From positions 340,770 through 404,769 of the forward strand of contig NKYR01000019.1 of NCBI GenBank assembly GCA_003184365.1: a stretch of 64,000 nucleotides of DNA. Reading direction: 5' to 3'. Positions 11,415 to 22,346 of this stretch are shown here, piece by piece. The position numbers and the translations under genes were made by a program. This stretch comes from Evernia prunastri (lineage: Eukaryota; Ascomycota; Lecanoromycetes; Lecanorales; Parmeliaceae). Position 1 is the stretch's first letter; each line of letters begins with the position of its first letter. Below the pieces are notes generated by a model. That model was not told where the DNA came from. It worked only from the letters and a program-made list of their open reading frames with translations, and did not search any database.

Positions 11415-14400
11415 TCATATGAAGTCTGCCGAGTATGAAAAGCCTCGAAATTCTTCTTGCATCGCTTGCGTCAAGACTGAAGTTTGTTAGCTTAGACTAT
11501 CAACTCCACCGAATTTGCCAGACTTACCAGACTGCACCGGCGTCAGGACCGGCGTTACGCTTGTGAATTCGGAATCAAAATTGCTGGTATCGGTAGGACT
11601 CTTGATCTGTGGTTGAAACGGAGGGGCCACTTTCTTGTCTCGGATATCGTCCCAGTTGATGTTTCTGAAGAATGCGTGGCTCATGATTTCTTGAGCATCA
11701 GTAGGACCAGACCCTAGCCGCAATTCTGGTTCTCGCATTAATAGCTTTTGTAGGATCGACACTGAGTCTCGTGGCATGTGTATTGGATATAGCGGCTCAT
11801 CGGCTAGAATGGCATCGTAAATCTCATCTTCGTCTTCCCCACGGAATGGGGACTGTTGCAGTAGCATCTGGTAAATCAGGACACCAAATGCCCACCAATC
11901 GACAGCCCGTCCGTACTTCTTGTCAAGTAAAATCTGGCGACAGATTAGATAATAGCATCGTAAATTTTGGCGTATCCACTCACTTCCGGTGCCATGAACT
12001 CGGGTGTGCCACAAAAGGTGCTTGTGCTTGACCCATACCACATCTCTTCTTTGCAAAGACCGTAGTCGGCAACTTTAATGTGACCATCCAAGGTCAGCAT
12101 TATGTTGTCGAGTTTCAGATCGCGGTAAATAACTCCGTTCTCGTGGAAATACTTCAGGGCTAGGCAGACCTCAGCGGCATAAAACCTGAAGGTGTCAGTA
12201 TTGATGAATATATCAGAGGGCAACCATTTCACTGACTGTGCACGTTTGCTCCCAAATTGTCCACGTTGGATGTGCAACATGAGATCGCCACCACTTATGT
12301 ATTCCATGACGAAATAGACCCGGGTCTCGGTCTGAAAACACGCATGAAGATTCAGCAAGAATGGATGGCGCTCTTTGTTCGCAATCAAGAACACCCTCTT
12401 TTCTGACTTCGTGCTCTCCACTTCATCATTCTCAATGATGAACTCTTTCTTAAGGACTTTAATGGCGTAAAGCTTCTTCGTAGCCTTGGTTTCTGCCAGC
12501 ATAACCTTACCAAAATTACCTTTCCCGAGCACTGCAAGGAAATTGAAATGCTCAAGTCCAATACGTCTTCCCATACCCTGTTGAGGAGCAGCTTCGCTTG
12601 CAGGTTGTGCCTTGACGACTTGCTGGCTTTGTTGCTGTGTTCTGGTTGGCTCCTGGTAACTGGGTTGCTGTTGAGGAGGCTGAACGATAGAGGTAGGAGG
12701 CGCTTGCGAAGGGTATCCGCCGTAGCCCGCATAGTCGTTCGGGTTATAGGTGGCTTGTGGAGGTTGTTGTGGCCCCGCATCCATAGATGGATAGCTTGCA
12801 CCGGGCATGCCAGAAAGTGAGCTGAAGTCAGTTGTTGTGTTAGACCTGGGTGACGAAAGTCTTTTGTTATTATTAACACCCATGACCTTAGATGCAGCGT
12901 CAATGGCCGCCTGAGATGACGCTGAGCGGGGAGGCTGCTGAGGTCGACGTTGCTGTGGCAGGCCTTCGCCACTATATGCTGCGTTCTTGGCAGCATTCTG
13001 AGCTGCGCCGGATGGCCCTCCATATTGTTGAGCCGGAGGAGGTTGACTATATAGCTGTTCTTCCTGGCCATGTGATCTTCGAGGGTCCGTGGCCGGCGTG
13101 CTGAGCTGTTCTGCTGCCGGCGCTGGTCTAAAAGACGGTTGAGGTGCTGGAGTTGGACGTCCAGAGCTTGGCCTCAAGGTCCTTTCGCTCAGATTTGTGG
13201 GCTTGGAGGGTCGCTGTCCTTGCAAATTCTTGGTCTCTCGAGAAAGTACTAGGATCTGATTCGCTACTTCCATTGACATGCCACAGAAGTCGGGCACAAG
13301 GTGAGCGCATTGCGCATGGCAGCTGAGAGCGCATTCTGTGCAATTGTTAGCCTTGTGTAAGACAGATAACTGCAGCGGACTCGACTCACCATAGCATTTC
13401 TTATTTTTGCGACCCAGTGGTAGGATGTAGCCACAATGACAGCACCAGTTGGCTCCCATGTTAGAAAAGTTTTCGAATCTGTGTGGTATACGATGATTGA
13501 GCTTCTCCTCATCCGGATCGGTTTCCGCATTGGATTTGCTGATACATTTGGTGACGACCTTAGAGTAGCATTTTTTGTGGCACGTATATTTGCAATCCTC
13601 GCATTGCATACCCGCGGAGTACTTCAGAAACTCGCCGCAAAGCGCACAACGCATGATATTGTAGAATTGCTGGAGCACGAATTTATGGCCGTAAAGTTCA
13701 TGGACTTCTTCTTTGCGCTGGCGGATGGCGCCTTTACGGTTAAGACCAATGTCGAAGGGTCTTCGGTCTTTGAGTTGTTTTGCTACAACATGTCAGTATC
13801 TCTGAATGATCAATAGAACAGAGATGGTCGGGCTCACTGAAGCTCAAAGTTAATTGAATCCTTCCCACCGGCTCCAGAGCAAACCATGCGTCGACGTCTC
13901 CAGGATTTGAAGGAGGTTGGGCTGCGTTGTAGGAAGCTTGTCCCGATGAGCCTCTGGAATCCCGCTGTTCACGACCTTGTGGCTGGTACGCAGAATCTTG
14001 TCGGGTTTGCATCCCTTGGTTTTCCATCCTGTCTGCTGTTGCCCAACCACCGCCCAGATCCGCTTCAATCTTTTTACGTCTCATTTCTTCCGCGATATCA
14101 GATATCCGAATCCACAGCATGGCTATAGGTGTCGGATGAGTTCCAGACTTATCGTAAACAGTCAACTCGATTTCGTTGGCCTTGTCAATGTCGACCTGGT
14201 GCACTTCGTCGGTCCACCTATCGATCCTAGTGCTTTTCGTTCTTGCTTTCACCGTATCTTCAACTTTTAACACAACAAACGTCTCCGGACTCCGAGCAAA
14301 CCTTCCAATGGCCGCATGATCAACATCCTTGACCGCATGTACGGTCATGGAGAGGAGACCAGTTAAAGGCTTTCGCATGTTGGGGGAGTTCAAGCTGTCA

Positions 14401-15265
14401 TCTAGATATGTCGTTAGGGCGCTTACAATGTAGCTCTCCCAGAGAAGGACCTACCGTCTGGCAAATCGTTGGTGCTTTCCATATCCACGTGCAGATCCTC
14501 ATACCTCTTTAGAGCTTGCTTCAGAAGCTGGATCTTCTGGTTGCTCTCTATTCGCCGCGCCTCTGCATCGGCTTTGCTCTTTCTGTCCCCTTCATCTTGA
14601 TAGAGCCTGACCATCTTTTCCACGCCGTCTTTATACTGTTTTTCAACGCTCAATTTGAACTCTAACTGGGAGAGCATCAGCTGTATCCGGGGTCCGAGAT
14701 AGGGAGTATCGTATTTTATTAGGTCTGCAGATGCTCGTTAGTCCATAGATTCGATAGGCTGAACTTTGAACCACCTACCAAGTTTTGAATAATTAGGCCT
14801 CGTTTTGGGCATTGTAGATCCCGGACCAGGAGGACCAAATGGGGCTCGTGGAGGCATCATGCCATGGCCTCCGCTCATATCGTTCATATATCCTCCATTA
14901 CCGGGATCCCCGTAGTCACCCGAGTCTTGACCCAAACCTGCTCCTCCATCTCTGGATGGTGGTGTTGGTCCGCCTGGCCGTTGTGCATTCCGCCCTCCTC
15001 TTTGCTGAGGCGATTGGCCCCCATGTGCTGGAGGCTGAGGTCTACCAGAGCTCCCCGATCCCATTGCCTCCATCCTCCGCATCTGTAATTCTCTCATCTT
15101 TTCCTCAAGGTAGTCTATCCCTTTTCTTGACTCTCTTATTTGGGAATCCAAGCTCTGCTGCACTTGGGGATTCGAGGATTGGCGCATGTTGTTCGCGGCG
15201 TTGATAAGGACCTTCTCCCTCTCAATCTTCCGGTACACCTGATTAATAAGTTCATCGTCGTTCAT
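11415..15265 (-). CDS. PKC1: Protein kinase C of the cell-wall integrity pathway
   Basis: Rho1-activated AGC kinase at the top of the cell-wall integrity MAPK cascade. Eight exons: 15265-14779, 14724-14455, 14401-13838, 13782-13390, 13335-12237, 12185-11984, 11933-11528 and 11476-11415, giving 1,160 residues. Domain order is two HR1 coiled coils (about 1-75 and 165-240), C2 (about 255-440), C1a from H473 (CALCGEF..CHKKC), C1b (NWCCHCGY..CALSCHAQC), a Pro/Gln-rich linker, the kinase (GKGNFGKV, IYRDLKLDN, ADYGLC, TFCGTPEFMAPE) and the AGC tail. The short last exon supplies the hydrophobic motif FRGFSYSADF. Without it the frame ends in unrelated sequence at 11487. The 51-nt intron 12186-12236 is in frame and has no stop. 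Confidence 0.95.
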
Positions 15266-16286
15266 CTTGACTGATACCTTGCCTCACAGGCGACAAGGAT
15301 GGAATTATCAGAACAAGCAGTCGAGAAATGTGGAGCCTAGAATATCCTGTTGATGCTCGAACCAGAAGGAACAAAGAAAATTTCGGTGTGTAGGGGCTGT
15401 TTCAATAGACGAAAAGATCGCGATGTAAATGTTGTGCTATGTCGCCTTTTTGGAGCACACCTCAGAGGGTAGTTGTCATATGTAGCCTTGGAGTGAGGAC
15501 TCAGAAACAGTAAAGTGGCGCGCTACTGCCCAAGAAAGTCGCCACAATAACATCAGCCAGACCTTATAAGTAAGCACACAGATGGCCGGGGAGTTCATGT
15601 AGACCAACAGTGGTCCAATTTGACAAATGCACAAGTGGTACAATTACCATGTTTCAAGATCGGCATGGAGGCTGTGAGGCAACAGAGTGTGGGGGTAGTA
15701 CATAAGAACCGCAGAACAACATATACTATGCTTGACTTCTACACAACACGGCAATTAGACCGAAACTCTTTAATATACGTTTCTATAAGCACTTTACGTG
15801 AGTGGTATCCTATCTGCCTGCCCAGTTACTATTTGATCCGTTGATCGAATAATCACATTTGAAGGTTTCTCGGCCTTTGGCTTGCAAATACGAGTAGACA
15901 CGCAATGGAACCAACCATATGCCATACTAAAAATAAAACAGTGATTACTGACTGCGAATGATCATGAAAACTCTCATCTCTTCTTTGGTATCATTACATT
16001 AAAATACAGACATATCCGTAGCATCCATGCCGAATCTTGTCCGGCCAATGTGTAAAGCTCAGCCTGTCTGCCGGCCAGTGCACTGCTTTTCCTTTCTTAC
16101 GTCGGAACGCCTCGCTTATATCATCTATAGCAGACAGAAAATAGCAAAAGTTTCGAACTCTGGCGCAGAATCACTCAATGTGCCTAGGTCAATGGGTTGC
16201 GCCTTTGGACCGAGACTGGCTCTGTAAGATTAATAGAAGATGATTGCTGAGGATTACCGGGAGACACTCTGAATATAGCCAAAAAT
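15266..16286. other. Intergenic: PKC1 promoter and 3' flank of the zinc-cluster gene
   Basis: About 1 kb without a convincing reading frame. It should hold the PKC1 promoter and 5' leader near 15,300-15,600. No strong motif or RNA gene was recognised. Confidence 0.4.
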
Positions 16287-18419
16287 CTAGAAGTGATTGA
16301 AACTCTGCCCTCCTGCGTGGTGTTGAGGTGCAACGTAGTAGTTCTGATAGGGATGGATCGGCTGGCCAAAGTCTGCCCTGGCATACATGGGATTCGGTAT
16401 ACCACTTGGCATTGACTTTGATGGCGGTGCAGGCGGTAACGATGTCGTACCTGCCTGCTGCTGGAATCCGTAATTCAGTGGCTGCTGAAGATTGTCTTGA
16501 TCATTCCAACCCCATTTTTTGATCAGCCCGTCAATCACAAAGTTGATGCCCCATCCGGTTTCTTTATGGATCTTGTTGACAATCGTAAGGACCTCTTCTT
16601 GCTCGGGCCGCGAGACGAGGCATTCACCGGCATGATGAATTGATCGAAGTGCTACACTCGCAACACCCCTGCCAGCCGTTAGCAGGACGTCGAGGGGTAG
16701 GTCTCGATGGTGGGAACGGTACCTATCCTTGACATGGGCTATGATGCCGCAAAGTGTCTGAGCATTCTGCATTTGCATTTCCTGCATATTCTCCACTTCC
16801 TGTTGGCTTATGGACGCCATGGGATTTGTTTGTGCCAGACATATGAGCGCTGTGTGGTAAAACATTCGAGCAATGACAGTGGCTCGTTTGATCAACCTAC
16901 GCTGTCAGTCAATAGCCAAAGGCAACTCCAGTAGACCAGTACTCACCAGACTTCAGGAAACAATGACTTCGAGGTTTGCTGAAAGGGGTGTGAACGCCCC
17001 AGCGGTTGCATTGTGCGAGGGACACTATTGTCCCAAGCATCACACCCATCCTTCAGAATCTTCCACTCTTCATATCGATTCTGCATCCGCATATGGTCTT
17101 GGGGAGGATCCGAGGAGCGCGGTGTCATCAGCGCGCGGAAATTCGCTACCTTGCCCAATATCCACAATATTCGGTATGTCCAGATCTCTTCGCGTCCAGG
17201 CCCTGTAGGTCCAGAGAAATCCATGTCCAGACCCCAGTCGTTCGGATTCCATGCTACCTGCCAATTGAAATGGAGACAGCTGAGCAACTCCATGCCAACA
17301 TTTAGCCAAAAGCACGCGGCTCCGACCCCGACTGAATTAGCATTCCAGCCGCACTCTTTGATCAGGGCACGAGCGCCAGCAATATGATTCATCCTTTGGA
17401 GAGGTTTCTCGCACATGATCTCGTAAACGTTCAAAATCACAGCCGTCGTTGCGCAGATCACAGTGTCTCGGTATGGGTTTTGCAGTTGCCGAAGCAACAA
17501 TCGGGTTGCGGAATCGTAGTAATGGAGGGCTTTGTCTTCCTGATACGCTGGGTTCACCAGGACTAGATGCCGAGCGCCGCAAGCAAGGAAAGCATTCAAC
17601 AACATCGGTTCGTTCAAAGAATCGAAGGGTAAAAGTCGGGAGAACTAGACGGTCAGTCAGTTTGGTTCCTTGGCGCGCCAGAGTTTATCCGCTTACATGC
17701 TTATAAGGATCCATGCTATCCATCCATATACCAACCTCTTCGACGAAGACTTGCATGAAAAGAAGCTCCTCCGGATCAGTCAGAACTTCTCGCGTTTCGC
17801 TTGGCGGAGTCAACGTCTGCTTGCTATTGTTATAGGAGGATACAGAGGTGGCACCAACTGTGTGACTAGAGAATGTTGAGTCCGAGTTGGTAGAGCCATG
17901 TCTTTGATGCTGGTCTCGACCCTGATCTTGCATCGGCTGCATCGAGGCCGCATATGCCTCCACTCCGCCCGGTTGGATTTGCTGGGAAGGAAGTTGTTGA
18001 TGGGCAAGCACAGGAGCTTGTATTATTGAATCGGCAAAATCGAACGTCGACTCCTCCTTGGGTACCACGTCTCCTCCTTCAGCCTCTATCTCTATCGCGG
18101 CGTAGCGACTGAGACCCCCCCGGTATTCTGAAGCAATTTCTCGCGACTCGTCTTGAAATATTACGTCCCATTCTTCGGTTGGAGGAGTGATTGGCGGGTT
18201 CTTGATGGTGGTATCGATGAAATTCAAGCGGACTCCTCGTTTGCATTCCCTGTTTGACTTCTTGCAATTTTGGCAATCAGGAGCGCCTTCATCGCATTTG
18301 AGATGTCGTTCCCTGCAGGTCAAACAGCCGGTCCGTACCCTCTTCGGCTTCGCCGCCGCGGCGGCGGCGGCAGCTGCAACGTCTGCCGGCACTGTTGATG
18401 GGACAGTCTTGCTGGCCAT
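16287..18419 (-). CDS. Zn2Cys6 fungal transcription factor
   Basis: Likely nuclear regulator. Exons 18419-17697, 17644-16947 and 16896-16287 (introns 52 and 50 bp) give 676 residues. A run of nine alanines (GCC/GCG repeats) precedes the binuclear cluster: C32, C35, C42, C49, C52 and C59, spaced CX2CX6CX6CX2CX6C, followed by a basic stretch. The middle and C-terminal parts (DPEELLFMQVFVEEVGIWMD, LLNAFLACGARHL, CEKPLQRMNHIAGARAL) match the helical Fungal_trans_2 regulatory domain. The tail is rich in Gln, Pro and Tyr. The target genes cannot be told from sequence. It lies among housekeeping genes, so a pathway-specific role for the 28-41 kb block is not implied. Confidence 0.88.
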
Positions 18420-20781
18420 TGGATCGTCCTGGGTGCTACGGCCTCAGGCCTGAGCAGCCCTGGCTGCGCAAGCCACAAGGGGCTCCCTTCAGTACGCTTT
18501 CAAATCTTGACGCGATATTTGGTTGGATTGTGATGGCGGATTCGTCTCGTAGCGCCTAAGGGTTGATGAAGATGTGTAGCAGCAAGCGGACTTTGTGTTC
18601 CAAAAGGATAGATATGGTCGAGGTATGGCAGAAGGGATGGAAGGGTGGAGAAAGGAGCGCCTTGGGAGGAAGGGAAGAGGGGAGGAAGTCAGGGTGGTGG
18701 TATAGGGCCGAGACGTTGCGGATGGGTTCTGATATTTCTATTCGAGGCAATTGGAGTTGCAATGACTGCAATTACCAATTCCCTTGGCGTCTGGACCCAG
18801 GGTCTAAGTTGTAACGGGTGATATAAGGTAGGTAGGGTAGGTCTGGGAATGCCAACGGTTGGAGGTTTTATTTTGGTTTGGAGAATGGAGAATGGAGAAT
18901 TATAATGGAGGGTAGGTAGGGATGATCGGGTCGTGAGTGGGTGATCAAGGTAGTACCTACTGCTGTAAGTAGAGAGAGAGATTTAAGGTAAGGTAAGGTA
19001 AGGTAAGTGTAAGGTAAGTGTAAGGTAGTAGTAGTAGTGATGGATCATGGAAGTGACAGAGAGAGTGCAGTGGGGAAGGGGAGGTGTTACCGAAGATCGC
19101 CCAGGCCTTAAAGTTGGCCCGCGGACTCGTCCCGAACTTCCAATTCAATTGACAAGGCTCGCAAGATGGAAAAAAGAGCGATGAGGATCTGGGCCTGACA
19201 AGGGACATACTTTATCTGACAGGGGTCAGATTCCACTGTTTAAGGGTACTCTAGTTCAACTGTTTTTTTTTTTTTTTTTTTAATAATTAATTAATAATGG
19301 CGCAGCGTTGGAAAATCAATCAAAAAATAAAAATCAATAGGTATGTAGGTATTAATAAGAATGCATGCGACGGACCATTTATCTCCTTCTTTTGCTTCTC
19401 TTCCTCTCTACTCTAAGGTAGTTCCTAGTTTCTCCTAGTTCCTACTTACTTCTACCGTACCTTCTCCTCGGTTTGACGAGTTGCCGAGTCTTTCGTTACT
19501 ATTTGACCTTGATCATTGTTATTGATTTAGGTATTGATAGAGGCCAAATCATTGAAATCTGTACTGTACTGCACCTATTATCTATTATTGATTATTATTG
19601 TTGTGGCTTTCGCAACAATCGATTTCAGCGGACACGAGGCAAAGCTTAATTGTTACAATCCAACCTACCCAGGGTACCCAGGGATCGCACACTCAACCCC
19701 CCCCCCAATACCGTCCCCCGTTTTCCCACTTCCCACCAATGATGATTATTTTACCAAAAATTCGAGTCAATTTTCACTTCATTTCATTGAAGAAAAAGAA
19801 AAGAGGGGGAAAAAAATGATGGAAAGATGGAAGATGGTTTCCTCTTGGACTCTCCTTTCTCCCCCTCGGTCCTTTACACACTGTGCAACATTAGGTAGGT
19901 ACCTATTTTATGTATTGACTGTCAGTATCGAGGTCAACACAGGTCAAGCAAAAGACGTCAGTGGCGGTTCTAGACTTTGATTCGGCATTGAAGCGTGATC
20001 CTGATAATTAATTGGCAGGGCAGAATTACTCCTACGGTCCTACTCTGAATTAACCGATTAAAGACACTAAAACGACTGCTGCATCATCTCTCGGCTTTTC
20101 TTCGCTTCTACCGGTACACGGTACACAACTGACTTCTGAATGTCGACACTTTTACCTGATTAGTATCAAACGTTGACGGTCTTTGCGCCCATCAAAACAT
20201 GGAAAAGCCTCCGCCATTCGTCAAACCTCCAGTAATAGGTGAGGCAGTAGCATCTTGGCAATGCCGCTCCGAGGCATCTCACAATCATCCCATGGCGGAA
20301 ATGGCAACCTCTTTGCCGAGGTCAAATGTCAAGTCCGTTTTTGTAGCACCACCACCGTACCCACCGTACGACCACTACCCAAAGCATGTACCATCTCACT
20401 CTCCAACTCTTCTCTGCTCTTTCCCTTTCCACAATTGCTGCAAGTACCGTGCTCAAGCTCTTCTGCTCGAATCCTTTCCACCTGTTCTCGGGGGCCAAAC
20501 CCTACAAAAACCGCTTTTTCTCGCTCCGCAAAAGACAAATCCTTTCTCCCCACGTACCTACCTTGGCCCGCCAATTGCCTGACTTCATGAATGCCGAACT
20601 GTACAATCTCCAAGCTGCAGCTCCTTCTGCCCTCTTTCATTCGTCAAGATAAAGAACTGTCCTTCCCTGCAGAGGTAGATTCATCACACCGCCGTGGCCT
20701 TCTTTCAATGATATATGAACCCTTGCTGCACGAGCCACCTCATCCTTCTCGACTGATTTCCCCATCACTCACCCAGCCAAG
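18420..20781. promoter_or_regulatory. Long divergent spacer with microsatellites
   Basis: A 2.36-kb region between the zinc-cluster gene (left) and ASA1 (right). It holds a (GGTAA)n-type microsatellite at about 18,984-19,030, AGGTAGGTA-type motifs near 18,830, 18,912 and 19,892, and a run of 19 T at 19,263-19,281. The length and simple repeats suggest a long promoter and leader for the regulator. One weak open frame inside it is listed separately. Confidence 0.45.
20329..20640 (-). CDS. Weak hypothetical ORF, 103 residues
   Basis: ATG at 20640, stop at 20329. The translation has a protein-like composition and one CxxC pair (GTCSNCGKGK), but no family is recognised. The opposite strand is also open over much of this stretch (20,386-20,652), which weakens the case. 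It lies divergent to ASA1, 141 bp from its ATG. It could equally be non-coding promoter sequence. Confidence 0.2.
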   Translation of the reverse strand: MKEGRRSCSLEIVQFGIHEVRQLAGQGRYVGRKDLSFAEREKAVFVGFGPREQVERIRAEELEHGTCSNCGKGKSREELESEMVHALGSGRTVGTVVVLQKRT

Positions 20782-22306
20782 ATGACTACGGAGTTGCTAC
20801 CTCCCGCACAGCCAGCCTTCATTCTTCGAGGTCACTCGGCTCAGATTCACGCCCTACACTTCACACAGGGCAACACCAGACTCCTCACAGCCGATGCCGA
20901 GGGGTGGATCGTTTCATGGAATCTAGCTTTTAAGAGACCCGTAGCCGTATGGAAGGCCCATGATAACGCTATTCTGAGCGTAGGATCATGGAGCCCAGAT
21001 CGGATCATCACGTGCGTACATGATCAATAATTTGTATATTCTGCACCATCTAACCTCAAAGGCTGCAGTCATGGTAGAGATCACAAGCTACTTGTATGGC
21101 AACTCAGTCTCGCTGACGAGCCCGCCATGGACAAAACGCTGCCCGTTGAAGCCTCTCTCACACCGAGGAAGCAGCCGTGGTTGTTGCATGCGCTCCCTGT
21201 GAACACATTGAACTTTTGTGCTTTCGCAATGTGTCGTGATGGAATGCCGCAAGTCTTGTCCTCTGTCAAGGCATTGCAAGACAAGGCCGTTCCATGCCCG
21301 ATTCTAATTGCTGTACCAAACACTGTGGATTCTGGTGGTGTAAGCAGGCCATGCGTGACTGACATCGGTCCTCTGTGCTGATTTCATCTACAGATTGACA
21401 TATACCAGCTCCCTTCCGAGCACCGTGCTGCCGGCATCAACGCAGATAGATTCATCACAACCGGTGGGTTCAACACACACCATGAACCTTCCATTGCTAA
21501 CAGCACCAGGTATGGTCATGGCCCTAAACATTCAAGCAGAGTCCACACGAATACAAGTGGCCGCTGGCTACGAAAGCGGCCACACGACGGTCTTCGTGCA
21601 GAACGACCCAGGCGCCCCATTTCAAAAGCTCTACTCCGCAAATCCACACACTCAACCAGGTCAGCCTGCCTCTAATTGTCCACCTTCTCTACCCCTTCCC
21701 CCACCAATCGCCAACAACCCCCTCGCCCTCCCCCTTTTCTCGCGCCTCCCCTACCAGAAAACCCTTCAACCCCCAAGTGAAACCCCATCTCTAACCCCCA
21801 CCCCAGTCCTCTCCATAACCATCGCCCCGACCAAAGACCACTACATCACCTCCGCCGCCGACGCGGTCCTGGCCAAACACCCTCTGCCCCTGGGCAAGAG
21901 CATCTGGAACACGGAGCTCAAGCCCCTCAAGGTGATCCAGACCAAGCACTCGGGCCAGCAGGGCCTCCAGTACCGCTCCGACGGCAAGATCTTCGCCACC
22001 GCCGGCTGGGACGCCCACGCGAGGGTCTACTCCGGCAAAACGATGAAGGAGCTCGCCGTGCTGAAATGGCACAAGGTGGGCTGCTACGCGACGGCCTTTG
22101 CGGCCGTCGATCTCGACCACGATCCGAATGACGATAATGACGGCAATGGCAATGATGGTAATGTTGGTAATGACGGAGAGGCGACGAGTGGGCAGAGTTC
22201 AATCGTGGGCACTGTACAGCAGCGGAGAGAACGGAAAGCGCAGAGCACGCACTGGCTCGTGACGGGCGCCAAGGACGGCAAGGTTTCGCTGTGGGATATC
22301 TACTGA
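20782..22306 (+). CDS. ASA1: ASTRA-associated WD40 protein ASA1
   Basis: WD-repeat partner of the ASTRA/TTT complex that helps mature PIKK kinases. Exons 20782-21011, 21069-21339, 21394-21463, 21510-21659 and 21807-22306 join to 406 residues. The start FILRGHSAQIHALHF and WIVSWNL, the middle THGRDHKLLVWQL and IDIYQLPSEHRAAGI, and the end ATAGWDAHARVYS and KDGKVSLWDIY fit the family. The 147-bp intron 21660-21806 is in frame and stop-free and very pyrimidine-rich. If retained it would add a Pro-rich insert of 49 residues. The Asp/Asn/Gly repeat near 22,110-22,170 (NDDNDGNGNDGN) is species-specific low complexity. It is convergent with DBP7, 40 bp between stops. Confidence 0.88.
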
Positions 22307-22346
22307 AAAGCGAGCGAGCGAGCATTGCGGTAACTTACATTAATAA

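Noticed and set aside
20199..20582. 127-residue Pro-rich ORF upstream of ASA1
   Set aside because: Overlaps open frames on both strands, has no family similarity and looks like pyrimidine-rich leader sequence.
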